Of a stretch of 64,000 nt of DNA, positions 30,882 through 41,551 are shown one piece after another (positions within the stretch are counted from its first letter, which is position 1; every line of letters begins with the position of its first letter). Made by a program: the position numbers and the translations under genes. Source of the DNA: Azolla caroliniana (Eukaryota > Polypodiophyta); the NCBI GenBank assembly GCA_043228905.1, contig JBHGNT010000004.1, positions 22,444,001 through 22,508,000 of the forward strand. Direction: 5' to 3'. The notes beneath the pieces are model-generated. The model had not been told where the DNA came from, searched no databases, and worked only from the letters and a program-made list of their open reading frames with translations.

Positions 30882-33800
30882 AGAGGACTGCCAAGGCGTG
30901 GGGCCGCGACAGTCCGGATGCTCCGGGAAAACCCCACATCTGTACGATAAAACCGTGTACAATAGGTAGGAAATTTTGCTTCTCCGACAGCGGAGCATGT
31001 ACGATGGTCGGCATCACCGGCCGAGAGAAAACCAAGACGGAGGGGAGACTTCGGGCGTGCGGAGTTCTCGGCCCTGACGAAGAAATCAACGGAGCCGTGG
31101 AGGCAGTCTCCTTCGACGACACCTTGGGAATGCTGGGGAGGGTAGTCGAAGAAGACCTTATCGAGGACCGGGCGATACCGGTATGTTCAAAAGAAATGTA
31201 CGAAGTCATCGCGGACTTCGGTCGAGGGCTCGAGTCGGAACGGACGGCCCGAGTTAGCACCAAGTACAAGACTGTGGACCGGAAGGTGAGGCCAGTTGCG
31301 GCGCCCCTACCGGAGGGCAGCGAATCCCGAATCAGAGGGGTTGCATCGGACCCCAGCTTACGGGATCCGGCCTGCATAGGACACACCTTCACCAACGAGA
31401 CGCTCCGTGAGCTGAAGATCGGTGGGGGCGGGTTCCTACTGCCGGCGGAGGAAGACCGGTTCCGGAGAATGCTCGGAAGGCACGGGAAAGCCTTCGCATT
31501 CTCACCGGAGGAAATCGGGTGCGTAGACCCGACGACTGTAGAGCCGATGGTGATATTCACGGTACCGCATGTACCGTGGAATCTCAAGCCAATTCCGGTT
31601 CCGAGAGCTCACATCCCGAAGTTGATGGAGCTGTTGAAGCAGAAAGTTGATATGGGCATTCTCGAGCCGTCGAGCGCCCCGTACTCGAACCGGTGGTTTA
31701 CAGTACCAAAGAAAAACGGATCGTTGCGCTTCATTCAGGACCTGCAACCGGTCAATAGGGTAACCATTCGGAACGCAGGGATCGGACCGACCATAGATGA
31801 GTTCGCGGAGGCCTTCGCCGGAAGGTCGATTTACTCGGTCGGTGATCTATATTCAGGGTACGACCAGTTCCAGCTAGCCGTGGAGAGCAGAGACATTACG
31901 ATGATGCGAACTCCCCTCGGTCTAGTGCGGATGTGTACGCTGCCGCAAGGAGGGACCAACTCGGTGGCCCACATGGTGAATGCAATGAACAAGGTGCTGA
32001 GGGACTGCATCCCGGACATCACCATGCCGTTTCTAGACGACATCCCGATCAAGGGATGCCCGGTAGAAGAGAGGGACGAGACGACCGGGCCGGACGGATG
32101 CCGGCGATTCGTGGTAACGCACATCGACGACTGCGAGAAGGTGCTGCAAAGGCTAGAGGATGCGAGGCTAACCTTCTCGGGGGAGAAATCAGCCTTCGGA
32201 CAGTCGGAAATCATGGTGGTCGGACACTTATGTGGGTCGTATGGCCGGAAACCGTCTCCGGCAAAGGTGGAAGCCATCTCCGCGATGAAGCCCGACTGCA
32301 GCTCGGTCACGGAAGTACGAAGATTCCTGGGGGCATGCACATTCTACCACATATGGATCCCGCACTACGCGCACGTCGCGGAGCCGCTGTACGGGTTACT
32401 GAAGAAAGGGCGAAGATTCGAATGGCTAGACAAGCACACGGAGTCGGTCCGGAAGCTGAAGGAGGCTCTTTCGGCAGCACCGGCGCTCCGAAAGGCCGTC
32501 TACAGGAAGGGCACCCCAGTGTACATAACGGTTGACACGAGTCCGACCGGAATCGGGTGGGTCGTCAACCAAGAAGATGAGGACGGCAATCGGTTTCCGG
32601 TCCGATTCGGTGCGAAGGTCCTCAGCGAACGGCAGCGAGGATACGCCCAGGTTAAACGCGAGCTCTGGGGTATCGTTTCGGCGGTGAAGGCCGACAAGGA
32701 CTATCTGATCGGGACAGAGGTAATTATAGAGACGGATTGCATGCCGATTCTCGGCATGATTTCCGGATGCGCGACGCCGGACCTGGCAATGCTCAGGTGG
32801 ATAGCGTACATCAAGTCCCTGGACCCGGAAATACGACACATTTCCGGGAAAGACAACGCCATGGCCGACATGCTTTCAAGGGCAAGATTCGATGACGAGG
32901 GCGGCATGGTTTCGGAGGACGAAGACGTCGGCGTGGACTTCTTCGAGACTGCGTATGTAACAACCGACGGAACAAGCACTCCGGCGCTTAACGACTTCGA
33001 CGCGAGCAAGTACGAAGGGGAGTGGCTGCAGATCGGAGGGTTTCTGAAGACAATGACGCCCGATGCGTCATGGACGAAGGACGAGGCCAACCGGATCCGG
33101 AAGAAAGCGTACCGGTTCTTTCTCCGGGATGGCTATCTATGGAAACACCCGAAGAAGAAGGACGGCGTTCCGCTCCGGGTGGTGGCGATGAAGGAAGAAC
33201 AGGAGGAGCTGCTGACGGCCTACCACGACAGCCCTTGGGCTGGACACCGTGGAACATGGGCTACGTTTGAGAAACTAAAGGGGAAGTATTGGTGGCCGGG
33301 GCAGTACCAGGACGTGCATCGGTTCGTGACAACTTGCGAGAGCTGCCAGATGCACTCCGTAGTCCGACATCGAGACGAGCTTCACCCTACGTACCCTCCG
33401 GCCATCCATTTCAAATGGATGGTAGATCTAGTAACGATGCCAATGGGAGTAGGACAGATGCGGTACCTGGTCCTAGCGCGGGAGGATCTGACGAACCAGG
33501 TGGAAGGCCGGGCCCTTCCGAACAAAACGACCGCGGCCGTATGCCGGTTCCTAATCGAGGACGTGATATGCCGGTACGGGTGCGTCGGGAAGATCGTGGC
33601 TGACCGAGGGGAGTTGGACGCCGAAGAAGCCGCGGAGCTGTTCGACCGGCTGGGAGTCAAGCTCTCGCTCACCACTGCGTACAATCCGGAGGCGAATGGA
33701 AAGGTGGAGCGAGGACACGGACCGATCGTCAAGGCGTTGGTTCGGGCATGCGGAGGCCGAGTCGGTGACTGGCCGCGGCTGCTACCTTATGCTTTGTGGG

Positions 33801-34360
33801 CAGACCGGACCACGCACAGTTCGGTAACCGGGTACATGCCGACAGAGCTCATGTTCGGCCAGAAGCCGATCATGCCGATGGAACGGACGATCTCCTCGTG
33901 GGCAACGGTCGACTGGAGGGACGAGATGAGCCGGGAGGAGTTGTTGGCCGCGCGCATACGACAGCTCGAGCGAAGACCGGAGGACGTGGAACTGGCTACG
34001 GAGAAGCTCCGAGTAGCGAGGAAAAAGAACAAAGCCAGGTTCGACCGAACGCACCGGCTCCGACCGAAGAAAATCGAAGAAGGTGACTGGGTGCTCGTCT
34101 ACGATAGCAGCCTCGACAACCAGCACCGAGCTACACGGAAGTTCGCACGAAGGTGGTTCGGGCCTTACGTGATACAGAGCGCCAATGACAACGGGACATA
34201 CCACCTGGCGGAACTCGACGGCACGAGAATGACGATACCGGTTGCAGGGAAGCGGATCAAAGCGTTCAAGAAGCGACACGACGACGAGCCAGACCCGGCT
34301 CTCCTGGTCGGCAGTGACGAACGATCCGAAAACGAGGAAGAACCGACGGGCGAGGAATGA
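30882..34360 (+). CDS. Gypsy-B2 Pol: reverse transcriptase, RNase H, integrase
   Basis: 1118 residues from ATG 31004, about 1160 if entered by frameshift. RT: ILEPSSAPYSNRWFTVPKKN, YSVGDLYSGYDQFQL, then the catalytic pair in MPFLDDIPIKG (FLDD rather than YVDD/YIDD). RNase H: VTVDTSPTGIGWV, KRELWGIVSAVK, ETDCMPILG, and DNAMADMLSR. Integrase: HHCC (HDSPWAGHRGTWATFE, CESCQ), core (KWMVDLVTMP, VADRGELD, YNPEANGKVERGHG giving D, D, E), C-terminal RRWFGPYVIQ (GPY/F). There is no chromodomain. All catalytic residues are present. Copy B1 matches this protein closely but is broken. Together with the upstream Gag-protease it would allow copying and re-insertion. Confidence 0.94.
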
Positions 34361-34431
34361 AGACGGGCCGGTTATCTCCGTCCCAACTCTCTTGGCGCAT
34401 ACCGGAGGATGCGCGGTTAGGTGGGGGCGGA

Positions 34432-35201
34432 TGTCGTGAAGAAAACCGTCCATAGGCGGAATCGGCGCACCAAGGCGTGGGAACCGGTTCTTCACGCGCG
34501 CACGCTCCAAGTTGTACATAGAAGTTAATTGGGAGGATAATCGGCAGGAACGGGCCCTAACTCAAGTGGAGACAAAGACCGCGCGAACAGTCTTTTCGGT
34601 CGCGCGCGCGAACTGTACGAGTCGGCGGCGTAACTACGCGGATGCGTGAAAAACGGAGCGGATCCCTGTCCAAAAGGGACAGGGAATAAAGCTGACATGA
34701 CGGCCTGCTCGTCGGGCTATAAAAAGAGGAGGAAAGAGCTGTTGCAGGCATCTCGCGGGGGAGAGGACGAAGTGCTGTCGGACCGTTTCTGGACGCTTCT
34801 CTCTCTGTTTTCCTTCCTTCTCGAGCTCCATAGTTTTCTGTGCAGGGTTCCGAGGAGGCTCGCGCTGTTTCGAGGAACGCCCGAGTGCTTCCGGCAGCCC
34901 CTTTGAGCGTCGAAGTGAACAGGCATCGGCATCTGTTCGCCGGCCTGTTCGGTTGTAACGAACCTGTGCCCCGTCGAGGGTTGTAGTCGTGATTAGCCAT
35001 TTTCTTAATATACATATTAAGTCATTCACATCTGTCTGTGTCGGTCTCTGTCCGCGTTCTCCGTGCTGAAGGGCCGTGTCCCTGTGTATCCCCGGTCCTG
35101 CGTAGCCGGTTCTCTCTCTTTCTCCTCCCTCGCTTGCTCTTTGGTCCGAGACCCCCGCGGTCCCGCCTCGATTCCACGCGCACTTGCATAATATCTCGAC
35201 A
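34432..35201 (+). repeat. 3' LTR of Gypsy-B2
   Basis: 770 bp, preceded by the polypurine tract GGTGGGGGCGGA and followed by ACGC, then the rest of the Gypsy-A2 LTR. Confidence 0.95.
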
Positions 35202-35351
35202 ACGCGTGTGTTATGAAAGACGATCATAATAAGTAACTTAACCAAGTAGGATTAAGCGTTGAAGTCTAATCCGGTTGCCGTAACACCCTTTGGTGAAGTG
35301 TCTCCTGTAGACACCCTGTGTTAGGCCATTGTCCGGCCCGAAGAGTTAACA
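35202..35351 (+). repeat. 5' LTR of Gypsy-A2, second piece
   Basis: Continues from 27940 after B2, ending GAAGAGTTAACA. It is followed by CAGTTTTTGGCGACCAG at the primer-site position, as in copy 1. Confidence 0.9.
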
Positions 35352-35403
35352 CAGTTTTTGGCGACCAGATTCCTGTTTTTGCAGCGAACGACGACACGGA
35401 TGG

Positions 35404-37698
35404 ATGTTTAGATCAACGCACGACCTGGTTACAGATCGAACTCGACGACTTGCCGAAAGGCAAAGGAGACGCGAGGCTTTCCAGCAAGCGGCGCAGGAAA
35501 TTAGAGCGGATCGCTCGTTTTCCAACGTAATCCGGAGAGTAGCGGAGGACTCCCTCTGGTTACAGCAAACATTGCACCCGGACGACGGCAGCAGCCTAAG
35601 CAGCCTCCGGGAAACCGAATCCCTTCTCCACGCGTTGGCAAACGGAGAAGGCGAAGCAGAAGCCTTTTCAGCATATGAATCGGACTCCGAAGGGGAATGT
35701 AGCGTGCACACGAACTACCGTAGCAGCAATGAAACCCCGGGCGGACAATCAGAGGACGAAGGATCGGATACCTTACCGACACCGGAACTGGAACCGGAAG
35801 TGCTAACGCTGGAACCCCCGGAACCAATAGAGGAAGAACGACCTCCGACACCGGAAGTCGAAGAGGAGAGGCCTCCATCACCAAAGGAAGAGGAGAAACA
35901 ACTGACACCGGAAACAAATCGGGAAAGACCACCGACACCGGAGAAAATTCCGGAACGAGCACCAACACTACCAGCCCGCGCACCGATACCGGACGATGAC
36001 ATGCCGTTCCAGTACTCCAAGTATAGAGATGATCCGGACGCGGAAGCTCATGTGCACGCCTTTGAACAGACATGGGAAGCCAACCATGTGTCCCAGCGAC
36101 TGACATCGGAGGAAGAAGAACGCTCTAAGATAGCAGAGTTTGGTGTCACATTGGAGGGACCGGCAGCAAGATGGCATCGGACGCAGGACCCGTCTACCAT
36201 CAACACCTTTGCAGATTTAAAAGCTAAATTCTTGCATTTTTTTCAAAAGGAGGTGGACCAGACCGTAATGGTAGGCTTATTTTATACCATCCGGCAAGAG
36301 GCAGGGGAGAGCATTCCCCAATTTGTTATCCGGTTTCAACGGATGCATAGTCAGCTTGCCCGCGCACCCCCGGAGGAGGAATTACGGACGATATTCCTAA
36401 ACGCGCTCCGGGAACCCCTACGCACGGTTTGCACGGTAGTCGACTTCCGCACAAGTACCATCGACCAGGTCATCGACCGGGTGAGAGAGATGGAAAAGAC
36501 AAGCTCCTGGCTCACACTGGGAGCACTTCAACGGGCGTTACCGTCCGATGAAGACCTCCGGTTTCGGCAAGCAATACAGTGCACAACCTGCTTGAATTAC
36601 GGACACTCGGCTCTAGAATGCACTATGAGGACGCAATGTGTAATCTGTCAATCCAAGAGCCATACGACGGATAGGTGCGAGTATAATCTGTTGACTCGGC
36701 AAGCACCGCCCGTCCGACAAATTGAGCCACGCAGCAGCCGGGATGAAGAAGACGAACGCTGGCGGCGAATGGACCGTGACCGACCGGCACAGGATGTCCG
36801 GTATGGCGAGCGACGGGAAAATGATGTCCGGTACGGTGATCGGCGAGAGAACTATGACCGGCATAATCGGTACTAGGATTACAATAGACGATACGAACAG
36901 TACCACCGGGAGCACTCGCCCGGGTATCGTCAGCAACGGGAGGAATACGGCAGATATAACGGGCAACCCCGTCAAGAGTATCGTAATAAGAAGAGCTATA
37001 ACAAAAAACGGCATTTAAAAAAAGGCGGCTACCCCCGGGATCCGGAACAAGGCGCTCCAAGTAACCAACCGGTACAAAACCCCGCGCGTACCGTAGGACC
37101 TGCCCCGGGAACAACAGACAAGGCCGAATCTAGCAATGCCCGGAAAGCCTATTGTTACTACTGCCGACAGGAAGGCCATTATAGTAACCAATGCCCGGTG
37201 AAGAGCTATGAAAAACGACCGGCGGTAAATATGGTAGTCCCTGAGGTGGCAGACCTGCAGCAGGTGACCACAAGGTCGAAGGGCATGGCCAAAGAATGGG
37301 AGACACAGGAGACCATCCGCAAACAAGCAACGGAATGGGTAAAGAAAGCAAATGAGCAGAATGTCACAGACTTACAGCAGCAAAAGGAGAACACCGCAGG
37401 GCTTGCCGGCCGCAGTCACTCCGAGAACGAGACATGGCAGGCGTTGCAAGAATGCCAGATTACGTTACCATTAGGAAGACTCCTACAACTCGTGCCAAGA
37501 TTCACGGAAGGACTGAAGACGGCCATGACGGCAGGAGAACCATCACCGGCACCGGTACTCTTCTCGAATCCGGAGGAGGGACCAACAGTGGTAGACCAGC
37601 AGTTCGGTAATCACTGCCATTGTAAAAGGGAAAGAACTCCCTGGCACAGTTATAGACGGAGGCTCTGGGGTAAATGTAATACGCCTCCGGACGTGTGA
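35404..37698 (+). pseudogene. Gypsy-A2 gag
   Basis: Open from ATG 35404 for 490 codons: N-terminal helical part, Pro/Glu-rich tract (35770-35990), gag domain (FYTIRQEAGESIPQFVIRF), two tandem CCHC knuckles (CTTCLNYGHSALEC, CVICQSKSHTTDRC) and an Arg/Tyr/Asp-rich stretch. TAG at 36874-36876 (CAG in copy 1) interrupts it. The same frame then resumes through a third knuckle (CYYCRQEGHYSNQC, about 37153-37194) to a frame change near 37600. Three knuckles plus a basic RGY-like stretch suggest a strong RNA-binding nucleocapsid. Confidence 0.86.
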
Positions 37699-38398
37699 TG
37701 ACCTAGGAATCCATGAGTGGGAGCCGTGTCCGTTCTGGTTGCGGATGGCCGATACAAGCTCAGTGTGGTCGACAGGATTAACACGGAAATTAGAAGTCAC
37801 CGTCGGTGGGCATACATTTCACATCTCGTCCGTAATGCTACAATTACAGGCACAAGGCGCATACCCGCTATTGCTGGGGCGGCCATGGTTGAAAACGGCA
37901 CATATCAAACAAAATTGGCGAAAAAATATAATTACCTTCCGGCGTGGAAAAGCCAAGGTACGGGTACCAACACAGCCAAGGACGAGCATTGGCAAGGAAT
38001 GTACACCGTTGTATGCGGAATGCGTCAACATGCTCGAAGGGTTAGCGGACGAAGAAGAAGCTCAATACCTGCAGGAAAACCCGAAGATCATACCCCTCTT
38101 CGAAATTGACATTGCCGAAGCCGTAGCACCGTACTTATCGCAACCGGAAGAGGCGGAAGCAGAACCAGATAAAGACGCAATCCGGGAGTTACGGCAAGCG
38201 CAGGAAGCGTTGGAACGGGAAATGGCCGTTTCACAGCGCGTAAAAGCATCGCAACTGGAAGAGGTGAATTTAGGCACCACGGACGAAGCAAAACCGGTGC
38301 ACATCGCCAAGGAGATAAAGTCCGAAGACAAAACGGCGATGATAACACTTCTCACGGAATTCCGCGATGTGTTCGCCTGGTCATACGAAGATATGTGA
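37599..38398 (+). pseudogene. Gypsy-A2 aspartic protease and connector
   Basis: The frame reading GTVIDGGSGVNVI (about 37645-37680) is the protease active site. RMADTSSVWSTGLTRKLEVTVGG and AYPLLLGRPWLKTAHIKQNW follow, which is the flap and C-terminal pattern of Tat-lineage proteases. A connector rich in Glu leads to the RT and ends at TGA 38396-38398. The frame differs from gag by a single shift near 37600. Confidence 0.8.
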
Positions 38399-39851
38399 GG
38401 ACTCGACCCTCAGTTATACCAGCATCAAGTGCACTTGAGCAAGGATGCAAAACCAGTGGCACAAAGACGGTACCGGATGAATCCCAATTATGCTTCCAAG
38501 GTCAAGGAAGAAATCGACAAACTGCTAAGAGTTGGCTTTATCCGTCCGGTAAAGAAAGCGACATGGCTGAGCCCGATCGTAGTCGTACCGAAGAAGAACG
38601 GAAAAATTCGAGTTTGCGTGGACTACCGGAAACTCAATGCGGCTACGGTAACGGATGCGTTTCCACTTCCGTTCACAGATGGAGTATTGGATGCCGTCGC
38701 CGGCCACGAGGTCTATAGCTTCCTAGACGGATTTCTTTACCGGACGGATGCACCCCGACGACCAAGAGAAAACAGCATTCGTCACCGAATGGGGGGTGTT
38801 TGTGGCCGTGGTGATGATGTTCGGACTCAAAACGGCACCGGCAACATTTCAACAAATCATCATGGAAATCTTTGGTGAATATATTCTGGCTTTTATGTAG
38901 GTTTTCCTTGACGATTTCGCCGTCTATAGCCGGGAGGAGGACCATTTTCAGCACCTCCGTCTTTGTCTAGAAAAGTGTAGAGCATACCGGCTAAGCTTGA
39001 ATCCGGCAAAGTGTGTATTTGGCGTGTCCAGTGGAACTTTATTAGGACATATTGTGAGCCAGGAAGGTATTGCAGTCGACCCGGACAAAGTGAAAGCCAT
39101 ATTAGAAGCACCGGCACCGGCAACGGCAAAGGCATTAAGCCGGTTCTTAGGCCAGATCCGGTGGCACAGCCGGATGCTCCGATACCTGGCCGACCTGGCT
39201 ACACCGTTGCATGCCGCCGTACATCGGACACCATTCCAGTGGACCGACACTGAGGATAGGGCGTATAAGGTCCTCAAGGTACTATTGTCGCAGGCACCGG
39301 TAGTGCAGCCTCCGGATTGGAGTAAAGAATTTCACGTGTTCGTGGACGCCTCCGACATCGCAATCGGAAGCGTACTGATGCAACTTACGGAACCAAAGTG
39401 GTACCGGCCAGTGTACTATGCCAGCCGGAAGCTATCCCAAGCAGAGCGGAACTACTCTACTACGGAATGGGAAGCCCTAGGGATGACCTACAGTGTGACA
39501 AAGTTTCGGCACTATTTATTGGGAAGGAAGTTTTCCTTCCATGTAGATCATTCGGCACTCCTTTACCTAGTGTCCAAGGCATCACTCACCGGCAAATTGG
39601 CCTGGTGGACCTTATTGTTACAGGAGTTCGAGTTTGAAATATTCCACCGACCCGGTATACAGCATGTCGTAGCGGATTACTTAAGTCGATTGGAGTCCGG
39701 AGAGACGGGTGACGGAGTATCGGATGAGTTTCCGGATGCGGAGCTATTTCGAGTCACTACGGAGACGGCAGCAGATGAGACAGTGGCCCAGGAAGACAAG
39801 TGGCTCACAAATATGCACCAGTTTCTAAGCATAGGACTGCCTCCGGAATAG
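38399..39851 (+). pseudogene. Gypsy-A2 reverse transcriptase and RNase H
   Basis: RT N-terminal part in 38429-38720 (VGFIRPVKKATWLSPIVVVPKKNGKIRVCVDYRKLN), a frame change near 38730, and a TAG stop near 38898 just before the catalytic VFLDDFAVYS. The frame is then continuous in 38997-39851 (LNPAKCVFGVSSGTLLGHIV, RNase H FVDASDIAIGSVLMQ, TTEWEALGMTYSVTKFRHYL, VADYLSRL). TAG at 39849-39851 closes it before integrase. This is the block missing from copy 1. Confidence 0.85.
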
Positions 39852-41165
39852 CTGAACCGGGACGAACAGAAACGCCTGGCGGTGCAAAGCCGACAATTCT
39901 GCTTATTGCAAGACACATTGTACCACAAGGGCGCGGACGACATATGGAGACGGGCGGTGCGCAACGATGTAAAGGAACTGATACTGAGAGAAGCCCACTG
40001 CGGAGTTGCCGGAGGTCACTATGCCGGAGATGCGACGGCCAGAAAAATATGGCAAAGTGGCCTATGGTGGCCAACGACATTAAGAGATGCGGTACGGTAC
40101 GCAAAAGAATGTGACCTATGCCAGAGAATGGGCCAGCCAATGGAGCAGGCTCGTATGCCACACCAGCCGGTACTACCACTCGAGCCATTCCAAAAGTGGG
40201 GGTTGGACTTTGTAGGACCGTTTAAGCCACCGGCAATGAGAACGGGTAATCGGTACATTATCGTTGCTACGGATTACTGCACGAAATGGGTGGAGGCCAA
40301 AGCTTTATGGGATAACACCGTTGCGTCAACGGCAAAGTTTCTATATGAGTACATCTGGTGCCGTTACGGATGCCCCATTGAATTGATAAGTGACCAAGGG
40401 GGGCACTTTCTTGGACAAGTAGTGGAAAGCCTAACGACCTTCTATGCTGTGGTCCACAAACGAAGCACACCTTACTATCCACAGGCGAACGGATTAGCGG
40501 AATCAACAAACAAGACGCTCCAGAATATCCTTCGGAAGATCATCAACGGGAACCGGATGGATTGGGACACAAAGCTACATAGCGCGGTTTGGGCATACCG
40601 GACGGCATACAAAACGAGCATCCGAACAACACCGTTCCGATTGGCATTCGGACTCGAGGCGGTCATGCCGGTAGAATTCCAAGTACCTAGCTTACGGATC
40701 CAGCTACGAGAACGGCTGAACGAGAAGGAGTCGGAGACAATAAGGTTGACAGCGCTGTGTGAGTTGGAGGAACAACGATTGGCCAACATCCTACATTTAG
40801 AATTGGAGCAACGGCAACGGAAAGCATTCGTCGACCGGCACAGGAAAGGTAACGAAAAAATGTTCGCAATAGGCAAACCGGTGTTAGTATTCCAAAGCCG
40901 GATGGGCAAGATGCCGAGTAAACTAAGGTTTAGATGGACCGGACCGTATTGGCTAACACGGGAGTATAATGGGTCCTACCAGTTAGGGACACTTGCCGGC
41001 GAAGTGCTAGGCAAATGGGTCAACGGATTCCGGTTAAAGGCATATAGAGGACCGATGCCTAAGAACCCGTTTGAGCAAAGGACCGACAACAACCACCAAG
41101 ACGGCAAGCCGGGAACCGGAGAGAATGAGGCCGGTAAGGGCCCGAGAGGACCAACGGACAAGTGA
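39852..41165 (+). CDS. Gypsy-A2 integrase
   Basis: An open frame of about 430 codons: HHCC end (LILREAHCGVAGGHYAGDATARKIW, CDLCQRMG), core (WGLDFVGPF, ISDQGGHF, YYPQANGLAESTNKT with the D, D, E positions) and a GPY/F-like RFRWTGPYWLTREYNGSYQL end. It lacks a chromodomain. All catalytic positions look present. It would need the upstream stops to be bypassed to be made as part of Pol. Confidence 0.85.
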   Translation: MNRDEQKRLAVQSRQFCLLQDTLYHKGADDIWRRAVRNDVKELILREAHCGVAGGHYAGDATARKIWQSGLWWPTTLRDAVRYAKECDLCQRMGQPMEQARMPHQPVLPLEPFQKWGLDFVGPFKPPAMRTGNRYIIVATDYCTKWVEAKALWDNTVASTAKFLYEYIWCRYGCPIELISDQGGHFLGQVVESLTTFYAVVHKRSTPYYPQANGLAESTNKTLQNILRKIINGNRMDWDTKLHSAVWAYRTAYKTSIRTTPFRLAFGLEAVMPVEFQVPSLRIQLRERLNEKESETIRLTALCELEEQRLANILHLELEQRQRKAFVDRHRKGNEKMFAIGKPVLVFQSRMGKMPSKLRFRWTGPYWLTREYNGSYQLGTLAGEVLGKWVNGFRLKAYRGPMPKNPFEQRTDNNHQDGKPGTGENEAGKGPRGPTDK

Positions 41166-41551
41166 CGTCACACTAAGAATAATAATAACTATAATAAAAA
41201 TAAATAAATAAATAAAAACAATCATGCAAAAGCGAGGAATGAATGGATGAAAGAGCGTGGAGCGAAAAGGTACGTAGTGGGCATTTAAAGTGCCACCACA
41301 GGACATAATGCTATTTTAAGTACGTGACATGCACAAACTCAAAAAAGGCGCCAGAATGCACAGACAAAAACCATTGCGCGTAGAGACCCTCTACTTTCGC
41401 GAACCCAGGAGCACAGAAGCACCGAAACGCTGCAAGATCATCAGACGAGAACTTGCGCACAGAGAACCCCGCCTTCTGAACACTCTCTCTTTCTCAACCC
41501 CACTCTCATCACCATCCATCCTCGCCACCGCAATCCGACCCCGACACAGAG
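41166..41551 (+). other. Gypsy-A2 spacer between pol and the extra ORF
   Basis: Contains an A/T-rich run (41170-41220), otherwise matching 5257-5630 of copy 1. No coding is supported. Confidence 0.5.

Larger units (their letters stand above)
27941..35201 (+). mobile_element. Gypsy-B copy 2 (B2), young and apparently intact
   Basis: Two 770-bp LTRs (27941-28710, 34432-35201) differ at only a few positions. ACGC is repeated on both sides (27937-27940, 35202-35205). It has a tRNA-Trp-type primer site, a full gag-protease frame, a full pol frame and a GGTGGGGGCGGA polypurine tract before the 3' LTR. No stop or frameshift breaks the genes. The base composition is visibly GC-richer than the AT-rich DNA between elements. 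It is the best candidate in the window for an element that was recently, or still is, mobile. Confidence 0.95.

Noticed and set aside
28910-34519. Long antisense ORFs opposite Gypsy-B2 genes
   Set aside because: Expected from GC-rich coding DNA with few stops; the plus-strand frames have clear domains.
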